From the NCBI GenBank assembly GCA_018700535.1, contig JABITQ010000078.1:1-12225 (forward strand): 12,225 nucleotides of DNA, in the 5' to 3' direction. The stretch comes from Candidatus Uhrbacteria bacterium (GTDB taxonomy: Bacteria > Patescibacteriota > Patescibacteriia > UBA9934 > GWF2-40-263). The notes under the pieces were generated by a model. It saw nothing but the letters and a program-made list of their open reading frames with translations. It made no database searches and was not told the DNA's origin. A program made the translations under genes and the position numbers. Of the stretch, positions 1-7,220 are shown piece by piece. The number at the start of each line of letters is the position of its first letter. Positions within the stretch are counted from its first letter, which is position 1.

Positions 1-8
1 ATTATTCA

Positions 9-37
9 TTGACAAAATGCACTTTTCACCTTACGCT
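9..37 (+). promoter_or_regulatory. Promoter of the 437-aa gene
   Basis: TTGACA at 9-14, a 17-bp spacer, and TACGCT at 32-37. The predicted transcript start is near 44, giving a leader of about 37 nt. The leader begins with a small inverted repeat, TTGCGT (42-47) with ACGCAA (58-63). It holds a strong Shine-Dalgarno (AGGAGGG, 70-76) five bases before the TTG start. Confidence 0.7.
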
Positions 38-80
38 CGCTTTGCGTTAAATTGATGACGCAACGTCTTAGGAGGGTCCA

Positions 81-1394
81 TTGACTCATATCGAACCGAG
101 GGTTGGCTTTGCTGATCTGAGAAGTCCTGTAATCATCACGCGTGACCTGCGGGTTGCGAGTGGGAATAAAGGCGTAGAGCCTGTTCATGTCACAGCCCTC
201 AAGGTCGTGGTGGTGGTCAATCGGTGTGTGTACATCGTGGCTGATCCTGGGGATACCAACCTCAAAGTTGGGGAAGTGCTGATGCGCAATCTCGACTATA
301 CCCGGAAGTACGGTGGGTCGAGAGGTGATTCAGCAACTGAGGTGTTCGTTCGATACGACAACATCAACAATGCGATTCGTGGGAATGAGAATGCGTTGTT
401 TCAGCTCAATCAGAACGAGCTTCCTGCATTGAATAGCTGGAGACTGTCTCTACGTGAGCTTATGCGATCGTCTTGGACGCTCGGTGATGCTGCTCAAGGT
501 GAGATCGAAACGCACGCGCTGCTTGCTGAAGATGTGGTGGATGAGCACTCTGGTGTTCGAAATCCAGAAAAGGTGATTGCGCTCGCTAAGACAATCCAGG
601 CATCGATTGCTAGAGATCGTCGCGGTCAGCACAATCCCGGACGCATTCCACTGATCGTCCTGTCAGGAGACAGGCGTTTGAATGAGAGGGTTACAAGTAT
701 TCTCTCAATGTCTTACCGACTCATGTGGCGTGGACTTACGCTTCGGAAGTACCGCAATCACATGCGGGATATCACAACAGAGCTGGAGGATAGCGTTGCT
801 CATTTGCTGACAACGACACTTGCAGCTGGTCCTGCGCGCTCTACGCACAGCATTCGTCGTGAAATTGGGTGTATGGTCTCTGGTGCAGAAACCATACGGA
901 CATATCTCGGACGTCCCTTTTCAAACTTGCTGGCACATTCAGCAAATGATCTGGATGCTATCGCGGTGCACTTGCACCAGGTGGATTCTCTGGTTGTCGG
1001 TGGGAGAGCAGATGCAGCAGAGGAGCTGATTCAGCAGTTGGTTCTTCCGCTTGTGCGTATCATCTATCGTGCGTGCAAGCATCAACGTATTCATCAGTGG
1101 CCGATCGAAGACATGATGATTCGAACGAGTATTGTGAAACGCAACCCGAATGATGTGAGAGGCTCTGAGTTGCGAGGATGGGAACTTGAACTGATGGGTG
1201 TGCGTCGATCACTGAAGGAGCTAGATCCAATCACCGGGGAGGAATGGGATAAGAGGTTTGTGCAGAATATTGTTGCAGGTGTCGTTACCAATCTCAACAT
1301 TGCTATCAGGCATCTCACAAAACCAACAAGTGAAGGTGGTCCAAACTTTCATGGAATGCACGAGCGACTGAAGATCGTCTCAAGCACCTCTTGA
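81..1394 (+). CDS. Hypothetical soluble protein, 437 aa
   Basis: I do not recognise this protein. The start is TTG at 81, chosen because AGGAGGG at 70-76 sits at ideal spacing. It has no signal peptide and no membrane segment. The first 90 residues look beta-rich, with a Val-rich strand around 41-47. The rest looks mainly helical, with charged Arg/Glu-rich stretches, and the C-terminus is Ser/Thr-rich. It ends at TGA 1392-1394, directly before a strong intrinsic terminator, so it is a single-gene unit separate from uvrD downstream. A consensus promoter, leader and Shine-Dalgarno set it apart from the almost leaderless housekeeping genes nearby. It shares that style with the 209-aa and 351-aa hypotheticals. 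No function is proposed. That it is a real gene is well supported by its length, RBS, promoter and terminator. Confidence 0.85.
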   Translation: MTHIEPRVGFADLRSPVIITRDLRVASGNKGVEPVHVTALKVVVVVNRCVYIVADPGDTNLKVGEVLMRNLDYTRKYGGSRGDSATEVFVRYDNINNAIRGNENALFQLNQNELPALNSWRLSLRELMRSSWTLGDAAQGEIETHALLAEDVVDEHSGVRNPEKVIALAKTIQASIARDRRGQHNPGRIPLIVLSGDRRLNERVTSILSMSYRLMWRGLTLRKYRNHMRDITTELEDSVAHLLTTTLAAGPARSTHSIRREIGCMVSGAETIRTYLGRPFSNLLAHSANDLDAIAVHLHQVDSLVVGGRADAAEELIQQLVLPLVRIIYRACKHQRIHQWPIEDMMIRTSIVKRNPNDVRGSELRGWELELMGVRRSLKELDPITGEEWDKRFVQNIVAGVVTNLNIAIRHLTKPTSEGGPNFHGMHERLKIVSSTS

Positions 1395-1397
1395 CGC

Positions 1398-1435
1398 ATA
1401 GCGCTAATCCACTCTTGGATCGGCGCTATTTTTGT
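1398..1435 (+). terminator. Intrinsic terminator of the 437-aa gene
   Basis: Nested stem: ATAGCGC (1398-1404) pairs with GCGCTAT (1423-1429), and inside it ATCC (1407-1410) pairs with GGAT (1417-1420). A run of T (1429-1433) follows, then GTTGTG. The stem starts four bases after the stop codon. The tail runs straight into the uvrD promoter. Confidence 0.85.
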
Positions 1436-1437
1436 TG

Positions 1438-1446
1438 TGATACAAT
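1438..1446 (+). promoter_or_regulatory. Extended -10 promoter of uvrD operon
   Basis: TGATACAAT (1438-1446) is an extended -10 (TGn plus TACAAT). No good -35 exists at 17 bp; TTGGAT (1415-1420) is 20 bp away. The predicted transcript start is about 1453, only about 4 nt before the ATG at 1457. The ATG at 1445 lies inside the -10 and would not be transcribed from this promoter. Confidence 0.6.
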
Positions 1447-1456
1447 GCTGGACGTT

Positions 1457-3532
1457 ATGAAAGAGTTTATTTTACAGGACAATTTTGACCTATCCACATC
1501 TCAGATTGACTTTAAAAAGCAATTGAACGATGAGCAGTTAAAAGTCGTTTTAAATGCCGAGGGACCGGCTTTGGTGCTTGCTGGAGCTGGGTCTGGTAAA
1601 ACCCGCACGATCACGTATCGTGTGGCATTTTTGTTAGAGCGCGGGGTGAGTGCTGAGAATATATTGTTGGTGACGTTTACTAACAAAGCTTCTCGTGAGA
1701 TGACAGCCAGAGTTGAGTCATTGCTTGGTGCGTATCCAAAAGGTTTGTGGGGTGGGACGTTTCACTCGATTGCGAATCGGTTGTTGCGTGTGTATGCGCC
1801 CAAGATTGGTTTTACTTCAAACTTTTCAATTTTAGATTCTGAAGATTCTAAATCGCTCATCAAAGTGTGTGTTAAAGATTTGAATATCGACACAGGTGCA
1901 AAGCGATTTCCATCACCTGCAAAACTTTTGGGGATCATTAGTTATGCACGAAACTCTGGGCAAACAATTCAGACCGTTGTTGAAAGTCGCTACCCGTCGT
2001 TTTCAGAGTTAACACATGTGATTGATCGCGTTGGAGATTTGTATGAGCTTCGCAAGCGTGCGGCTGATGCGATGGACTTTGATGACTTGTTGCTAAAACT
2101 AAAAGACTTGCTTTACACAGATGCGGCTGTGCGTGACCGTTTGGCAAATCAATTTCAGTATATTTTGGTGGATGAGTACCAGGACACGAATGTTGTGCAG
2201 GCGCAGATTATTAATCAGCTGGCGAGTATTCATAAGAATGTTCTTGTTGTGGGAGATGATGCGCAATCCATCTACTCGTTTCGGGCGGCAGAGATAAGGA
2301 ACATTCTTGGGTTTCCAAAGTCATATAAAGGCGCAAAGACCTTTAAACTGGTAACAAACTACAGGTCGAGCCCAGAGATTTTGTCTGTGGCAAACGCCTC
2401 TATTTTAAAAAACACAACTCAGTTTAAGAAAGAGCTTGAGCCTGTTCGTCCTTCATTCGAGCGCCCCAACTTGGTTCCAGCGAGTAATCAGCGGCAGGAG
2501 GCTGAGTATATTGCGCAGCAGGTTTTGGCATTGCGAGACAAAGGAACAAAGTTGTCAGAGATGGCTGTCTTGTTTCGTGCGGCATTTCATAGTCAGGCAC
2601 TCGAGTTTGAATTAATGAAACGAGATATCCCTTATGAGTATCGTGGGGGGCTTAAGTTTTTTGAGCGTGCGCATGTAAAAGATATTGTTTCGCATGTTCG
2701 GCTAAAGGTGAATCCAAAAGATGAAGTTGCTTGGATGCGTGTGCTTGGATTGCAGACGGGGGTTGGTCTTGTGACGGCGCAAAAGATTATTAAACAAATT
2801 GCTGGAGCAGCAAGTTTGGAGGAGGTGCTTGCGCGTGAGGTGAAGGTGGGTAAGCGTGCGGGGGCTGGTTGGGAATCTTGTCGAAGGACATTACATAAGA
2901 TGACAATGGAAGAGCTGCCTGCAGACTTGATTCGCGCGGTGACTGGTGGTGAGTATCGAGATTACGTTGAGGCTGAGTATCCCGACTTTATGGACAGGCT
3001 CGACGACCTCGAGCAGTTTGCGCTTTTTGCAGAGGGGTACAAAGAAGTGCGAACGTTCCTTGATGAAGTTTCGTTAACATCTGATTACGGTGCGGTGCGC
3101 GACGAGTCGAGTTATGAAAGTGAGAAGATGGTGCTTTCTACGATTCACCAAGCAAAGGGACTTGAGTGGGATGCTGTATTTGTGATCAATCTTGTTGACG
3201 GAAAATTCCCTAATGGTCGTGCGCTTGAAGAGCGTGGAGGACTTGAGGAAGAACGTCGGCTGTTTTATGTGGCAACAACGCGTGCACGAAAACATCTGTT
3301 TCTTACTTATCCGATCACAGGCGGCTATGATACGCTGACGATTAGTCAGCCCTCGATGTTTCTGCAAGAGTTGCCAGGTGATTTGTTCGAGCAGGTTCGT
3401 CTTAAGCGTGCGGCTGTACAGCGCTCAAGTTGGGACACAGATGAATCAACGATAGTATTAGACGATCTTGGTGAGCGCACAGAGGTTGATGTAAGTGGAT
3501 TAAGCTTTTTAAGAGGGGTTGATGAATTATAG
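1457..3532 (+). CDS. uvrD: UvrD/PcrA-family superfamily 1 DNA helicase
   Basis: ATP-dependent 3'-5' DNA helicase of the UvrD/PcrA/Rep type, acting in excision repair, replication restart and clearing proteins from DNA. The 691-residue product has all the SF1A motifs: Q motif near 22-28 (QLNDEQ), Walker A AGAGSGKT (42-49), motif Ia TFTNKASREMT (73-83), DEYQD Walker B (239-243), GDDAQSIYSFRAA (266-278), NYRSS (301-305), TIHQAKGLEW (562-571) and VATTRAR (605-611). It lacks the long C-terminal tail of PcrA. The start at ATG 1457 is chosen because the -10 element covers the earlier ATG (1445), and an upstream TTG at 1391 lies in the previous gene's stop region. It is the first gene of an operon; the malic enzyme starts 2 bp after its stop. 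No LexA-like box is visible upstream. The family is certain; uvrD versus pcrA naming is a convention. Confidence 0.96.
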   Translation: MKEFILQDNFDLSTSQIDFKKQLNDEQLKVVLNAEGPALVLAGAGSGKTRTITYRVAFLLERGVSAENILLVTFTNKASREMTARVESLLGAYPKGLWGGTFHSIANRLLRVYAPKIGFTSNFSILDSEDSKSLIKVCVKDLNIDTGAKRFPSPAKLLGIISYARNSGQTIQTVVESRYPSFSELTHVIDRVGDLYELRKRAADAMDFDDLLLKLKDLLYTDAAVRDRLANQFQYILVDEYQDTNVVQAQIINQLASIHKNVLVVGDDAQSIYSFRAAEIRNILGFPKSYKGAKTFKLVTNYRSSPEILSVANASILKNTTQFKKELEPVRPSFERPNLVPASNQRQEAEYIAQQVLALRDKGTKLSEMAVLFRAAFHSQALEFELMKRDIPYEYRGGLKFFERAHVKDIVSHVRLKVNPKDEVAWMRVLGLQTGVGLVTAQKIIKQIAGAASLEEVLAREVKVGKRAGAGWESCRRTLHKMTMEELPADLIRAVTGGEYRDYVEAEYPDFMDRLDDLEQFALFAEGYKEVRTFLDEVSLTSDYGAVRDESSYESEKMVLSTIHQAKGLEWDAVFVINLVDGKFPNGRALEERGGLEEERRLFYVATTRARKHLFLTYPITGGYDTLTISQPSMFLQELPGDLFEQVRLKRAAVQRSSWDTDESTIVLDDLGERTEVDVSGLSFLRGVDEL

Positions 3533-3534
3533 AT

Positions 3535-4677
3535 ATGGATTACAACAAAAAATCACTTGAGATACACGAGGAGAAGCAGGGTAAGATGGAGATACGCTCG
3601 ACAGTTCCGATTGAAACGACAGATGATCTATCAGTCGCTTACACACCTGGTGTTGCTGAGCCGTGCCGGGTTATTGCTGAAAACAAAGAGCGTGCCTGGG
3701 ACCTTACGATTAAGGGACGTACTATTGCGGTTGTAACTGATGGCTCTGCTGTCCTTGGGCTTGGAAACATTGGTCCTGAGGCTGGGTTGCCTGTGATGGA
3801 GGGGAAGGCGATCTTGTTTAAGCACTTTGCAAACGTAGATGCATTCCCGATTTGTTTGGACACCCAAGATGTTGATGAGATTGTTGAGACGGTTAAACGT
3901 ATTGCGCCTGGTTTTGGTGGAATTAACTTAGAGGACATTGCTGCACCAGCTTGTTTTGAAGTAGAGCGTCGACTCATTGAAGAGCTGGATATTCCTGTAA
4001 TGCATGATGATCAGCATGGAACGGCTGTTGTTGTACTTGCTGGATTGATGAATGCTTTACGTGTTGTGGGTAAGAGTATTGATGAGGTGACTGTTGTAAT
4101 GAATGGTGCGGGTGCTGGTGGAATGGGGATCGCAAACTTGTTGCTTGATGCGGGTGTGACATCAATGAAGATGCTCGACTCTCGTGGAATGATTGCGGGG
4201 GGACGTGAGCGAATGAATCCTTATAAAGATGCTTTGGCTGCACGTATTAATCCAAGTGCTGAAACTGGAGATTTGGCGCATGCGATTAAAGACGCAGATG
4301 TATTTGTTGGTGTGAGCAAGCCTGGTCTTGTGACAGAGGAGATGGTGAAGTCTATGGGGGATAAGGCAATTATTTTTGCGCTATCGAATCCTATTCCTGA
4401 GATTATGCCTGATATCGCGCTTGCTGCTGGAGCTGCTGTTGTGGCAACGGGGCGATCTGATTTTCCTAATCAAGTTAATAACGTATTGGCATTCCCTGGG
4501 ATTTTTAAAGGAGCGCTTGAGGGACGACTAAAAACAATTACAAGAGAGATGCTTGTTGCAGCGGCAGAAGCATTATCAAAGATGGTTCCTGAGCCAACAG
4601 CTGAAGAGATTATGCCATCGCCGTTTGCGCCTGGAGTTGCTGAGGTGGTGAGTAGTGCTGTGAAACGAGTTGTGTAA
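3535..4677 (+). CDS. Malic enzyme, NAD(P)-dependent (decarboxylating)
   Basis: Oxidative decarboxylation of malate to pyruvate and CO2 with NAD or NADP, in the cytoplasm. At 380 aa it is the short bacterial type without a phosphotransacetylase domain. The N-terminal malic domain shows the catalytic Tyr36 in SVAYTPGVAEP and Lys91 in MEGKAILFKH. Metal ligands are Glu133/Asp134 (NLEDIAAP) and Asp158 (HDDQHGTA). The C-terminal Rossmann domain has GAGAGGMGIA (191-200), then ALSNPIPE and NNVLAFPGIFKGAL. It starts at ATG 3535, 2 bp after the uvrD stop, and is followed 1 bp later by the 187-aa gene, so it is surely cotranscribed. No metabolic partner is nearby, so its place with a helicase looks like compaction rather than a pathway. 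Cofactor preference cannot be read with confidence. Confidence 0.95.
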   Translation: MDYNKKSLEIHEEKQGKMEIRSTVPIETTDDLSVAYTPGVAEPCRVIAENKERAWDLTIKGRTIAVVTDGSAVLGLGNIGPEAGLPVMEGKAILFKHFANVDAFPICLDTQDVDEIVETVKRIAPGFGGINLEDIAAPACFEVERRLIEELDIPVMHDDQHGTAVVVLAGLMNALRVVGKSIDEVTVVMNGAGAGGMGIANLLLDAGVTSMKMLDSRGMIAGGRERMNPYKDALAARINPSAETGDLAHAIKDADVFVGVSKPGLVTEEMVKSMGDKAIIFALSNPIPEIMPDIALAAGAAVVATGRSDFPNQVNNVLAFPGIFKGALEGRLKTITREMLVAAAEALSKMVPEPTAEEIMPSPFAPGVAEVVSSAVKRVV

Positions 4678-4678
4678 T

Positions 4679-5242
4679 ATGTCATTTGAGCGATCGCGAA
4701 AATCTAGAAAGAACATTCGATGGGGGTCTACTATTGGAACAGGTGGACTAGTTATTGTTTTGTTTGTCGTGTTTATTTTTGCGGTAAAGTGGTTTCGTGC
4801 GCCAGTGGATGTGGTGGATGAGACAGAGGTGGATACGATTACAGATGTCCTTACGCCAGACCCGATTTCACAGGCTGTGTTGAAGGGGATTGATACTGAA
4901 AGCAAAGACGCAACATTGCGGTGGATTACGACAGGTGAGCTTTTGGGGGAGGCAGAGCGCGGTGTAAAAGATGATGGATATTATTTTGACGCCAGACTTG
5001 CATTGCCTGAGATTGATCGTGAGGTGCACTATTATCAGCTTTGGTTAGTGCGTAAATTGCCTTACGATTACTTTTCGCTCGGTGAGATGACGACCGATGT
5101 TGACGGAGCGTTTGTGTTGGAGTGGGAGGCTGAGAAGGATGATGGATACTTTGATTACACCGAGATTGTGATCACGGTAAATCAATACGATGGCTCACCA
5201 GACCCAGGGAAACATTTGGTGCGTGGAGAATTTGGTGAGTAG
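4679..5242 (+). CDS. One-TM protein with RskA-like (anti-sigma-K) C-terminal domain
   Basis: 187-aa protein: a basic N-terminus (residues 3-14, many Arg/Lys), one hydrophobic segment (about 18-38) and an acidic linker (about 42-62). A beta-rich extracytoplasmic domain follows, carrying YYQLWLVRKLP, a DVDGAF turn, and TEIVITVNQYDGSPDPGKHLVRGEF at the end. The YQLWLV and GSPxPxGxxLV patterns match the C-terminal domain of anti-sigma-K factors (RskA family), which normally sits outside the membrane. The zinc-finger-type cytoplasmic anti-sigma domain of true RskA is missing; the cytoplasmic part here is only about 17 residues, so sigma binding is doubtful. The start is ATG 4679 (stop-start TAATATG with the malic enzyme); a TTG at 4670 overlapping the upstream gene is possible. 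It is last in the operon and its stop lies 2 bp from the convergent dinB stop. Confidence 0.82.
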   Translation: MSFERSRKSRKNIRWGSTIGTGGLVIVLFVVFIFAVKWFRAPVDVVDETEVDTITDVLTPDPISQAVLKGIDTESKDATLRWITTGELLGEAERGVKDDGYYFDARLALPEIDREVHYYQLWLVRKLPYDYFSLGEMTTDVDGAFVLEWEAEKDDGYFDYTEIVITVNQYDGSPDPGKHLVRGEFGE

Positions 5243-5244
5243 TG

Positions 5245-6528
5245 TTAGACGAGGTGATCAAAATGGAAACCACTGGAGCGTTGTTTAAAGTGGGTTTTTA
5301 CAAGAGAGCCTCTGGTCCAGACGCCGGTGCCGTAGCGATGCTGAAGTGAGTCGAGGGCAGGGAGAACAGATTGAATTTTCTGTTCTTTTTTAAATAACGA
5401 TTGTTGTCCTGGTTTGTGGGTGAGCTTTGAGGCAGAGAGACCTACGAGGCGGACAGGCTCGCCTGCAAAACAATTGCCGATGATTTGCCAGGCAACTTGA
5501 AAAAGTTTGTGACCATCGTTTGTTGGAATATAAAATGTGCGTTGCTCTGCGTGGCTTGAGAAATCACCATAGCGAATAAACGCTGTGATTCGGCAGGCGG
5601 CAAAGTTGTCGCGCCGCATGCGCCATGCGACTTTGTCTGCTAAGCCGAGGAGGTATCGCTTAACGATAAGTTTGTCGTGTGTATTGCGTGGGAGTGTGTA
5701 AGAGTGACCGTAAGACTTTGGAGTTTCAGTCGACATGCCTCGCAGACCATGCACTGTAGATGATTGGATGACATTTGAATCGCGACCATGTGCTGCTTCG
5801 TGCAACCATGTGCCATAGCGATTAAATTCAGACTCAAGGCTATCGAGAGGGAATTCTCGTAGTTGTTTGAATGTTTCAACCCCTAGCATGTTGAGTCTTT
5901 GTTTGATGCGGGGGCCGATGCCGCAGAGGTCATCTAGTTCGCGACTGTCTAAAAGTTTTAGGGTGTCTTCTGGTCGTGTGACAGTAAGGCCGTTTGGTTT
6001 CATTGACTCAGAGGCTAATTTTGCCATGAGCTTGTTTGGGCCAATCCCAATAGAGGCTGTGATGTGCTCGCCGCACTCTGCGCGAAGGCGAGCGCGAATC
6101 ATCTGTGCTATGAAAGTTGCGGTAAAATAATCACCAGCCTCTTCTGTGACATCTAAGAAGCTTTCGTCGACGCTAAATGCTTCTACTTTTGTGGTGAAGT
6201 CGTTGTAGATTTTGTTAAAGCGTTCCGTTATTTCTGAGTATTTGTGAGGATCGCCTGGCCACAAGATGAGTGATGGACAGATTTTGCGTGCCTCCCATGT
6301 AGACATTGCAGTTTTAACACCAAGAAGCTTTGCCTCCATTGAGGCGGTGGTGATTACAGAGCGATCGTGGACGCCATCTGTGTTTACTTTGATTCTTTGG
6401 CCGGACATAGCGATAGAGCCGTGCTTGCCAGTGATGCCAATTGGTTTTCCGCGAAGTAAAGGGTTCGCCTGCTGTTCTACAGAGGCAAAGTAGGAGTTCA
6501 TGTCGATGTGAATAATGATTTTGTCCAC
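5245..6528 (-). CDS. dinB: DNA polymerase IV (Y family)
   Basis: Error-prone translesion DNA polymerase, 427 aa. Palm catalytic residues: Asp9 in IHIDMNSYFASVE and Asp121/Glu122 in SVDESFLDVT. Steric-gate Phe14 is kept. TASMEAKLLGVKTAM (finger) is at 61-75, SIGIGPNKLMAKLAS at 159-173, and a helix-hairpin-helix LCGIGPRIKQRL at 201-212. Next comes the little-finger domain. QQSLF (375-379) is a good beta-clamp binding pentapeptide, followed by the usual LDSLQHRYG and TRGSL tail. Compared with E. coli Pol IV there is an extra block of about 17 residues (roughly 36-55, GSIAMSGQRIKVNTDGVHD) before the finger motif. The start is GTG 6528, giving MDKIIIHIDM as in the family; the open frame runs on upstream to 6618 but into the preceding gene and a hairpin. 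No Shine-Dalgarno and no LexA-like box are seen. Confidence 0.95.
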   Translation of the reverse strand: MDKIIIHIDMNSYFASVEQQANPLLRGKPIGITGKHGSIAMSGQRIKVNTDGVHDRSVITTASMEAKLLGVKTAMSTWEARKICPSLILWPGDPHKYSEITERFNKIYNDFTTKVEAFSVDESFLDVTEEAGDYFTATFIAQMIRARLRAECGEHITASIGIGPNKLMAKLASESMKPNGLTVTRPEDTLKLLDSRELDDLCGIGPRIKQRLNMLGVETFKQLREFPLDSLESEFNRYGTWLHEAAHGRDSNVIQSSTVHGLRGMSTETPKSYGHSYTLPRNTHDKLIVKRYLLGLADKVAWRMRRDNFAACRITAFIRYGDFSSHAEQRTFYIPTNDGHKLFQVAWQIIGNCFAGEPVRLVGLSASKLTHKPGQQSLFKKEQKIQSVLPALDSLQHRYGTGVWTRGSLVKTHFKQRSSGFHFDHLV

Positions 6529-6552
6529 AAAATAGTTGTGAGTTTGTTTAAA

Positions 6553-6579
6553 AGAAAAACGGCCTGTTAAGGTCGTTTT
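6553..6579 (-). terminator. Hairpin terminator or attenuator between the 90-aa gene and dinB
   Basis: On the minus strand AAAACGACC (6579-6571), loop TTAACA, then GGCCGTTTT (6564-6556), with one A/C mismatch. The T-rich tail is TTTTTCTTTT. It begins 5 bases after the stop of the 90-aa gene and ends about 25 bases before the dinB GTG. It could fully end the first transcript or only attenuate read-through. The T-run on the other side also makes it plausible as a plus-strand terminator. Confidence 0.6.
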
Positions 6580-6584
6580 GTTTG

Positions 6585-6857
6585 TTATCCATCTGTGTAG
6601 AGTTCGACAAGTCTCCACTCAAGAACTTCTGGATCGAGTTTTAGTTTAAAGTAGTTGTTGGAGTCGGATACTGAGAAGAAGAATACGCGTTTACTCCCTT
6701 CGCGTGCGGAGTGAACGAGGTTAACGTCTTTTATTTTGTAGTCCTTTTGGTTCCAGCGCATGGTGTGAGGGAAAACGCGATTGTCTTTAAATGAAACGAG
6801 TACGTCGATTGGGTCGTTTAAAAGTTCATGCATACGTTTGGATTCGAGAAATGACAT
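6585..6857 (-). CDS. Small protein next to dinB, possibly DUF6504-like
   Basis: 90-aa protein with no signal peptide or membrane segment. N-terminal part: charged helix (MSFLESKRMHELL). Then a beta-rich core (IDVLVSFKDNRVFPHTMRW, YKIKDVNLVHS, RVFFFSVSDSNNYFKLKLD, WRLVELY). The pattern of one RWxxxxYxIxxV strand pair followed by an aromatic-rich YFxLxxxxxxxxWxLxxLY end resembles the small DUF6504-type proteins beside dinB or dnaE2 in actinobacteria. That resemblance is from memory of the pattern, not from a search. The start is ATG 6857; GTG 6893 in the same frame would add 12 residues. No Shine-Dalgarno is visible. Its position 57 bp upstream of dinB on the same strand suggests a role with Pol IV, but a hairpin lies between them. 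Confidence 0.72.
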   Translation of the reverse strand: MSFLESKRMHELLNDPIDVLVSFKDNRVFPHTMRWNQKDYKIKDVNLVHSAREGSKRVFFFSVSDSNNYFKLKLDPEVLEWRLVELYTDG

Positions 6858-7156
6858 TACGGTAAGCGCGTTTTGCACGACGACGACTGGCACGGATACG
6901 TACTGAGCGGAGGCTTTTTGATAAACGATGGTCTCGCTTGTAGGGAAGGAATGAAAGTGTGACTGAGCGGTAGCGAAGGGATGCGGTAGACATAAGCATG
7001 GTTGGTTAGTGAGAAAGAGTCGTTGGGGATCGTGTCTAAGGCAAGGGTCAAGCCACTAGAAGGATCGAGAGTGTGATCGTGATTAGCGTTCAGCTAATCG
7101 TATATCTCCTCCGTTGCCAGACTTGTAGCCTAGTCTTTGGCTTAGACGGTAAGGAA

Positions 7157-7203
7157 GAAGATTAGTAAGTCGATGTCCGACATGTGTTGACTAACCAATC
7201 TTC
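7157..7203. repeat. Long imperfect inverted repeat, 15-base arms
   Basis: Arms at 7157-7171 and 7189-7203 pair over 15 positions with a single mismatch and one G-T wobble. Inside, ATGT and ACAT can pair again. The right arm contains the -35 hexamer of the small-RNA promoter (TTGACT, 7187-7192). It may therefore act as an operator or be the 3' hairpin of an upstream RNA. Confidence 0.7.
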
Positions 7204-7215
7204 CCTTCGTACAAT
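7187..7215 (+). promoter_or_regulatory. Promoter of candidate small RNA
   Basis: TTGACT (7187-7192), a spacer of exactly 17 bp, and TACAAT (7210-7215): one of the best promoters in the window, pointing into a region with no plus-strand gene. The transcript start is expected at 7221-7222. Confidence 0.72.
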
Positions 7216-7220
7216 TTAAA

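Larger units (their letters stand above)
6858..7220. other. Gene-free block with strong inverted repeats
   Basis: No convincing gene. From about 7081 to 7203 there are three hairpins in a row. The first is GATTAGC-GTTCA-GCTAATC (7081-7099), perfect. The second is nested at 7112-7150: CCGT/ACGG and GCC/GGC enclose AGACT/AGTCT. The third (7157-7203) has 15-base arms with one mismatch and one G-T wobble. The part from 6858 to 7080 is less structured and holds a direct repeat, ACTGAGCGG, at 6902-6910 and 6962-6970, exactly 60 bp apart. A minus-strand frame running from 7060 has no start codon until 6893. A 64-codon minus-strand frame (7051-6857) starting with TTG has no RBS and a Pro/Ser-rich sequence, so I do not call it. 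The block could be a structured RNA on either strand or the leader of the 90-aa/dinB transcript. Confidence 0.5.

Noticed and set aside
6529..6618. N-terminal extension of dinB up to 6618
   Set aside because: It would overlap the 90-aa gene's end and translate through the hairpin; family members start just before IIHIDM.
6902..6970. ACTGAGCGG direct repeat 60 bp apart
   Set aside because: Only 9 bp and two copies; noted in the block description but not enough for a repeat family or array.
6857..7051. 64-codon minus-strand frame ending in TAATG overlap with the 90-aa gene
   Set aside because: The overlap looks suggestive, but it starts with TTG without an RBS and its Pro/Ser/Thr-rich sequence matches nothing I know.
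6894..7220. tmRNA, RNase P RNA or SRP RNA in the gene-free block
   Set aside because: I checked both strands for the SRP tip (GGUCAGGUCCGGAAGG-like), the RNase P GAGGAAAGUCC-like start and the tmRNA ends, and found none.
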